DNA of 64,000 nucleotides from positions 124,001 through 188,000 of the forward strand of contig NZ_JABAIV010000008.1 in assembly GCF_013003915.1 (NCBI RefSeq). The letters run 5' to 3'. The position numbers and the translations under genes were made by a program. Below, one piece after another: positions 57,885 through 64,000 of the stretch; positions within the stretch are counted from its first letter, which is position 1, and each line of letters begins with the position of its first letter. This stretch comes from Telluria aromaticivorans (GTDB lineage Bacteria > Pseudomonadota > Gammaproteobacteria > Burkholderiales > Burkholderiaceae_D). The notes below the pieces were generated by a model. It was given only the letters and a program-made list of their open reading frames with translations. It had not been told where the DNA came from and made no database searches.

Positions 57885-60692
57885 TTATTGCCGGATCAAT
57901 TGCCCATCACTGTCGCGCAGCTCGGCCGCTCCCAGCCCCAGCGGCTTCAGCTGCGGCAGGATACGCTTGCTGTCGCCCACGGCGACCACGATCATCCGCT
58001 CCGGGTCCAGGTGCTTGCGCGCCGCTTCCTGCACCTGCGCGGCGGTGACCGAGGCAATCTGGCTGGGCAGGCGGGTGTAGTAGTCCATCGGCAGCCCGTA
58101 CAGGAAAATCTCGGCCAGGCTGGCGCCGATGTCGGCATTGGTCTCGAACTGTCCCGGCAGCGACAGCACCTGGGCATCGCGCGCTGCGGCGAGCTCCGCC
58201 GGCGGCAGCGCCGCATCGCGCATGGCCTTCACTTCGCGGAAGATCTCGCGCACCGAGGCGCCGGTGGCGTTCTGCTGGACGCTGCCGGCGATGACGAAGG
58301 GGCCCGGCGTGCGGTCGTAGCGGAACTCCGAAAACACGCCATAGCTGTAGCCCTTGGTCTCGCGCAGGTTGTTGTTCAGGCGGCTGGAGAACATGCCGCC
58401 CAGCGCGCCGTTCATGACCTGCAGCGACGCGAAGTCCGGGGTGTCGCGCGCGACGCCGATGCTGGTCACGCGCAGCACGGTCTGGCCCGCCTCCGGGTGG
58501 TCCACCACGATCAGGCGCGCGCTGGTGCCGCTCGGTACGCCCGGGTTGCCTCCGGGGGCGACGGCGCCGGCCCATGCGCCGAAGCGCGCCTCCACCAGCG
58601 CCTTCAGTTCGCCCACTGCGATATCGCCCGACACCACCAGCGCCGCATTTTCGGGTACGTAGTGGCGGCGCCAGAAGCCGGCCAGGTCGTCGCGCGTGGC
58701 GCTGCGGATCGCCGGCTCGGTACCGAGCTGGCCATAGCCCTTGGGGTGCTTGCTGCCATATAGCGCGCCGGCGCCGGCCACCGAGGCCACGCTCTCGGGG
58801 TCGTCGCGCTGCTGGATCAGTTCACCGATGCGGTCGGCGCGCTGGCGCTCGATTTCGGCGACCGGGAAGGCCGGGCGCTGCACGATATCGGCCAGCACGT
58901 CCAGCGCCGGGGCGAAGGTCGAGCGCAGCGACAGCAGCGAGACGATCGAGGCGTCGGCGCTGGTGCCGGTTCCCAGGAAGGCGCCGAGCTGCGCGATTTC
59001 GTCGGCGATCTGCGGCGCGCTGCGCGTGGCAGTGCCTTCTTCGAGCATCTGCGCGGTGAAGCCGGCCAGGCCGGGCAGGGCGCTTGGGGCGGCGGCGCTG
59101 CCGCTACGCACCACCAGCTGGGTCGAAACCAGCGGCAGCGCCGGATTGTAATGGTGGATCAGGGTGAGGCCGTTGGCCAGCCGGAACGACGCGCCCTGCG
59201 GCAGCGTGAAGGCCGGGGCCGGACCAGCTTTCGGCGCCTGCGCGCGCCATGGCTCGGGCGCATTGATGCCGCCGCTGTCGCCGCTGCCGGCTTTCGGCGG
59301 CTTGGGGGCGCGCGGGTCGTTCACGACCTGCTTGCCGGGCAGGCCCGTAACGACCGCGCGCGCCTGCTGGCCGAGGTAGCTGCGCACGGCGCGCTGCACG
59401 TCCGCCGGGGTCACGCGGCGCAGGCGCTCCAGGTCTTTCGCCAGGTAGCCCGGGTCGCCGGTGTACTGGTTGTAGTGGTTGAGCTGGTCGGCCAGCCCGT
59501 CGCCGCCCAGCTTGTCGATGGAGCTCAGCAGCGCAGTTTCCAGGCTGTTGCGGGCGCGCTCCACTTCGCGCGCGGTCGGCCCCTGTTCGCGCAGCAGCGC
59601 CAGCTCGGCATCGACCGCCGCCTCGAGCTCGCGCGCCTCTACCCCGCTGCGCGCAGTGACGTCGATGACGAAGGTCGAAGTGAGGCCATACGAATTCTGC
59701 GAAGCGCCGACTTCCTGCGCGATCTGGCGTTCGTACACCAGCTTCTTGTACAGGCGGCTGGCCTTGCCGCCGCCGAGGATCTCGGCCGCCAGCGCCAGCT
59801 CGGCGTCGCCGGCGTGGTAGGCGGGCGGTGTGAGCCAGCCCATGAACACGCGCGGCAGCTCCACCCGGTCGCGTACCACCACGCGCCGTTCGCTGGTGAT
59901 CGGCGGGGTGACGATGCTTGGGCGCGCCACCGGCGGGCTGCGGCGCAGGCTGCCGAAGTACTTCTCGACTAATGCACGCGCTTTCGGCTTGTCGATGTCG
60001 CCGGCGATCACGAGGCTGGCGTTGTTCGGGCCGTAGAAACGCTCGAAGAAGTCGCGCACGTCCTTGAGCCGCGCATTCTGGATGTCGGCGTGCGAGCCGA
60101 TGATGGAGGCGTGATAGGGGTGGTTCTTCGGGAACAGGGCTTGTGCCAGTGCTTCCTCGACCACGCCATAGGGCTCGTCCTCGACCGTCTGGCGGCGCTC
60201 GTTGCGCACCACGTCCTGCTGGTTGGTGAGCGCCTTCTGGTCCAGCACGTCGAGCAGGTAGCCCATGCGGTCGGCGTGCACCCACAGCGCCAGCTCCAGC
60301 TGGTTCGAGGGTACGGTGTCGTAGTAGCTGGTGCTGTCATAGCCGGTGCCGCCATTGCTGTCGGTGGCGCCGGCGCCTTCCAGCAGGCGGTCGGCCATGC
60401 CGCGCGGGACGTGGCGGGTGGCGTTGAACATCATGTGCTCGAACAGGTGGGCGAAGCCGGCCAGGCCCGGGGTCTCGTTGGCGGGGCCGACGTGGTACCA
60501 GAGGTTGACGGCCACGATCGGCAGGCGCTTGTCTTCGACCAGGATCAGCTGCAGCCCGTTGGCGAGGGTGGTTTTTTCGAAGGCGATGGTCGGCAGCGGC
60601 GTGGCGGCAGGCTGGGCCTGCGGGTCCTGGGGAATTGCGGTCATGAGTGTGATAAGCAGGGTGAAACGAGCAAAAAATAGGTGGGAAGGCAT
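57885..60692 (-). CDS. M16 family zinc metallopeptidase (two-half pitrilysin type)
   Basis: 935 residues from ATG 60692, with GGAG six bases upstream. Signal peptide about 1-27. The N-terminal half holds the inverted zinc motif HLFEH (82-86), with the third ligand in the NERRQTVEDEPYG stretch. The C-terminal half is a second, inactive M16 domain (from about residue 500; FRLANGLTLIHHYN). Likely a periplasmic peptidase for short or unfolded peptides. Last of an apparent pncC-phosphoesterase-M16 unit (44 bp gap). Confidence 0.92.
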   Translation of the reverse strand: MPSHLFFARFTLLITLMTAIPQDPQAQPAATPLPTIAFEKTTLANGLQLILVEDKRLPIVAVNLWYHVGPANETPGLAGFAHLFEHMMFNATRHVPRGMADRLLEGAGATDSNGGTGYDSTSYYDTVPSNQLELALWVHADRMGYLLDVLDQKALTNQQDVVRNERRQTVEDEPYGVVEEALAQALFPKNHPYHASIIGSHADIQNARLKDVRDFFERFYGPNNASLVIAGDIDKPKARALVEKYFGSLRRSPPVARPSIVTPPITSERRVVVRDRVELPRVFMGWLTPPAYHAGDAELALAAEILGGGKASRLYKKLVYERQIAQEVGASQNSYGLTSTFVIDVTARSGVEARELEAAVDAELALLREQGPTAREVERARNSLETALLSSIDKLGGDGLADQLNHYNQYTGDPGYLAKDLERLRRVTPADVQRAVRSYLGQQARAVVTGLPGKQVVNDPRAPKPPKAGSGDSGGINAPEPWRAQAPKAGPAPAFTLPQGASFRLANGLTLIHHYNPALPLVSTQLVVRSGSAAAPSALPGLAGFTAQMLEEGTATRSAPQIADEIAQLGAFLGTGTSADASIVSLLSLRSTFAPALDVLADIVQRPAFPVAEIERQRADRIGELIQQRDDPESVASVAGAGALYGSKHPKGYGQLGTEPAIRSATRDDLAGFWRRHYVPENAALVVSGDIAVGELKALVEARFGAWAGAVAPGGNPGVPSGTSARLIVVDHPEAGQTVLRVTSIGVARDTPDFASLQVMNGALGGMFSSRLNNNLRETKGYSYGVFSEFRYDRTPGPFVIAGSVQQNATGASVREIFREVKAMRDAALPPAELAAARDAQVLSLPGQFETNADIGASLAEIFLYGLPMDYYTRLPSQIASVTAAQVQEAARKHLDPERMIVVAVGDSKRILPQLKPLGLGAAELRDSDGQLIRQ

Positions 60693-60736
60693 GCCGGACT
60701 CCGGTCGGTGGCAGCTAGTGGTAACTCAGCGACAAC

Positions 60737-61645
60737 TCAGTGACAACTGCTGCGCCCCTGGTCGAGCCGCGCCCCGGCCGGCACCTTGCCCGGGTCGGCC
60801 GGCAGGAAGCGCCACTCGTAGGCGCCCTCCAGCAGGCGCAGGGCCAGGACGCCATCATAACTGGCCTCGCGCATTTCGCTGTTCGGCGCGAAGAAAACGA
60901 AGGGCGTCGCATAGGCGCCGCCGGTGCCGACCACGAACTGGCGCACGCCGCGCTTGCGGTCGATCCGGCCGTCGGCATCCTGCGGCGCGAAGCGTTCGTA
61001 GTCGTGGTCGTGGCCCGACAGCACCAGCTCGGCGCCGGCCGCGTGCAGCAAGGCGTAGGCGTCGCGCATCCGGCCCGGTGGCGGATGCCCGCCCGAACTG
61101 TACAGGGGATGGTGCCAGAAGGCGAGGGTGCAGGCGTCCTGCCGTTGTTTCAGTTCGACGCGCAGCCAGTCGATCTGGGCCGCATGCCGCGCGCCCTTCA
61201 GGTTGCTGTCGAGCGAAATCACCAGCCAGCTGCCGAGCCGCAGGCTGTAATAACCGCGGCCGGCGCGCTCTCCGAAATAATCGAAATAGGGCCTGGCGCC
61301 CGCCGTCGCATATTCGTGGTTGCCGGGCGTCGGCCAGGTGCGCTCGCGAAAGCGCCCCCAGGTCGGGCCGTAGCAATCACGGAATTCGGCCGCGGTGCCG
61401 CGCGGATAGGTATGGTCGCCCAGGCTCAGCACCGCCGATTGCGGGTCGGCGCGCAGCAGGCCTTCCACCAGCGTGGCGGTGGCGGCGGCGCCGGACCAGC
61501 GCGGGTCCGGGTGCTTGCAGCGCGCGATGTCGCCGGCGGCATAGACGGTGTAGTCAGCCGCCATCGCCGGGCCGGCGCCGGCAAGCAGCGCGAGGCCGGC
61601 AAATGCGCCCGACAGGACCCATGAGCGCCGCGCCATGCGCGACAT
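60737..61645 (-). CDS. secreted metallophosphoesterase
   Basis: 302 residues, signal peptide ending PAMAAD. Calcineurin-like metal motifs in order: AAGDIA, LGDHTY, GNHEY, HHPLY and GHDHDYER, all intact. Resembles purple acid phosphatase-like periplasmic enzymes. Substrate unknown. An in-frame ATG at 61636 is another start. Confidence 0.9.
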   Translation of the reverse strand: MSRMARRSWVLSGAFAGLALLAGAGPAMAADYTVYAAGDIARCKHPDPRWSGAAATATLVEGLLRADPQSAVLSLGDHTYPRGTAAEFRDCYGPTWGRFRERTWPTPGNHEYATAGARPYFDYFGERAGRGYYSLRLGSWLVISLDSNLKGARHAAQIDWLRVELKQRQDACTLAFWHHPLYSSGGHPPPGRMRDAYALLHAAGAELVLSGHDHDYERFAPQDADGRIDRKRGVRQFVVGTGGAYATPFVFFAPNSEMREASYDGVLALRLLEGAYEWRFLPADPGKVPAGARLDQGRSSCH

Positions 61646-61659
61646 CGCGCGGCCCGCGC

Positions 61660-62142
61660 TTATTCGATGAAGCGCAGCAGGCCGCGCAGGGCATGCGCCA
61701 CGGCCTGTTCGCGCACGGATTGGCGGTCGCCCTGGAATACCAGCCGTTCGGTAAAGGTGGTGTCGCCGCGCGCCCAGCCGAAGCAGACCGTGCCCACTGG
61801 TTTACCCGGCACCGCGCCGGTCGGGCCGGCGATGCCGGTGGTCGACAGCGAGACGTCGGCCGTGCTGCTGGCCAGCGCGCCCTCGGCCATCTTGCCGGCG
61901 ACTTCTTCGCTGACCGATCCGAACTGCGCCATGAGCGCGGGCGGCACGTCGAGCAGCTCGGCTTTCGAGGCGTTGGAATAGGTAACGAAGCCGCAGTCGA
62001 ACCAGCCGGTGGAGCCCGCGATTTCGGTGATGGCCTGCGACACGCCGCCGCCGGTGCAGGACTCGGCGGTGGCCAGGACCAGGCGCTTGGCCTCGAGTGC
62101 GCGGCCAACTTTGCTAGCTAGATCGAGAATATCGTTCGTCAC
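61660..62142 (-). CDS. pncC: nicotinamide-nucleotide amidohydrolase PncC (CinA C-terminal type)
   Basis: 160 residues, the stand-alone CinA C-terminal domain. Deamidates NMN to NaMN in pyridine nucleotide recycling. Signature: LATAESCTGGGVSQAIT, GFVTYSNASKAELL and STTGIAGPTGAVPGKPVGTV. Ends 14 bp before the phosphoesterase gene. Confidence 0.95.
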   Translation of the reverse strand: MTNDILDLASKVGRALEAKRLVLATAESCTGGGVSQAITEIAGSTGWFDCGFVTYSNASKAELLDVPPALMAQFGSVSEEVAGKMAEGALASSTADVSLSTTGIAGPTGAVPGKPVGTVCFGWARGDTTFTERLVFQGDRQSVREQAVAHALRGLLRFIE

Positions 62143-62523
62143 GTGAGGCTCCTTTGGGTGCGGGTCCAGGCCAGTTTGAAGGTGAGGCGCACACGAGTGC
62201 GCGCAGCTTCATTCTAGCGCGCTCCGCCCCGTCCTGGCACGGCAAGGATCGACAAAATGCTACCCTTCCCGCATAGGTGCCCGACGAAGCGCGATAGCGC
62301 GAATCATTAAAAGTTCCGTGCGACATGACACACAACGGTAGGCTATGCTGGGACGCGCGCTGTCCAACCCGGCAGGCGCCACTTTTTCGTCTTTCGTAGG
62401 ACCCTCGATGCCGCTCGAACGAACTGCGCGTGACCGGATGGGGCCGGCGCATCCGTGCGGCGCGGCTGCCATGGCCTGCCCCGCTTTCCAGCCGATGGAC
62501 AGGTGCCCAAGGCCGGAGGCCGC
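62143..62523. other. intergenic region upstream of the histidine kinase
   Basis: Divergent gap of 381 bp. A GGAGG ribosome site lies at the 3' end for the kinase. A 60-codon open frame from 62345 ends in an ATGA overlap with the kinase start, but it has no recognisable features. No palindromic repeat or promoter was confidently identified. Confidence 0.5.

Positions 62524-64000
<1,477 letters not shown>

Overview
The window looks like a chromosomal segment of a high-GC betaproteobacterium of the Oxalobacteraceae, most likely Massilia or a close relative. This rests on recalled gene order and protein character, not on a database search. The supporting blocks are recA-recX-DUF2889-sucC-sucD followed by a type IV pilin gene, and pgk-pyk-fba-purC-purE-purK-Sua5. 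No rRNA, tRNA, CRISPR array, complete insertion sequence or prophage was found. Two families of dispersed palindromic repeats sit in the gaps.

Layout. 1-5.9 kb: a 1858-residue protein of about twelve Ig-like domains ending in a DUF4214-like region. 5.9-10 kb: two tandem secreted S9 peptidases. 10.1-14.8 kb: one tightly overlapping operon (OmpR-type regulator, histidine kinase, DUF4212 small subunit, sodium:solute symporter). 14.9-16.6 kb: recA, with two LexA-type boxes, and recX. 16.6-17.4 kb: a repeat-rich gap. 17.4-20.1 kb: a DUF2889 protein and succinyl-CoA synthetase. 20.2-20.9 kb: a pilin gene behind a near-perfect sigma-54 promoter. 21-23.1 kb: a third S9 peptidase. 23.3-24 kb: a frameshifted PilZ (YcgR-like) gene. 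24.1-25.6 kb: a second DUF4214 protein. 25.7-32.1 kb: DUF4386 membrane protein, moaC, a BepA-like protease, a YheT-type hydrolase, a small zinc finger and azlCD.

32.2-40.1 kb: lower glycolysis (pgk, pyk, fba), purine synthesis (purC, purE, purK) and a tRNA t6A enzyme. 40.4-46.3 kb: a lipoprotein SGNH hydrolase, OmpW, a methyltransferase, a JmjC-like cupin and a PAS-GGDEF-EAL protein. 46.5-50.4 kb: gcdH, an AraC regulator, an SDR and a flavin reductase. 50.5-56.3 kb: msrA, cfa, an unusual hemerythrin-PdxH fusion, tcdA, an FKBP and cysK. 56.5-57.8 kb: an ArsR/SmtB-CDF metal-efflux operon with a clear operator. 57.9-62.1 kb: pncC, a metallophosphoesterase and an M16 peptidase. 62.5 kb to the edge: a CHASE8-type histidine kinase cut by the window end.

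The items most worth following up are the hemerythrin-PdxH fusion, the broken PilZ gene, the pilin's sigma-54 promoter with flanking TGACAAA sites, an EF-hand-like loop in the symporter, and the two palindrome families. I saw no clear novel defence or mobile system.
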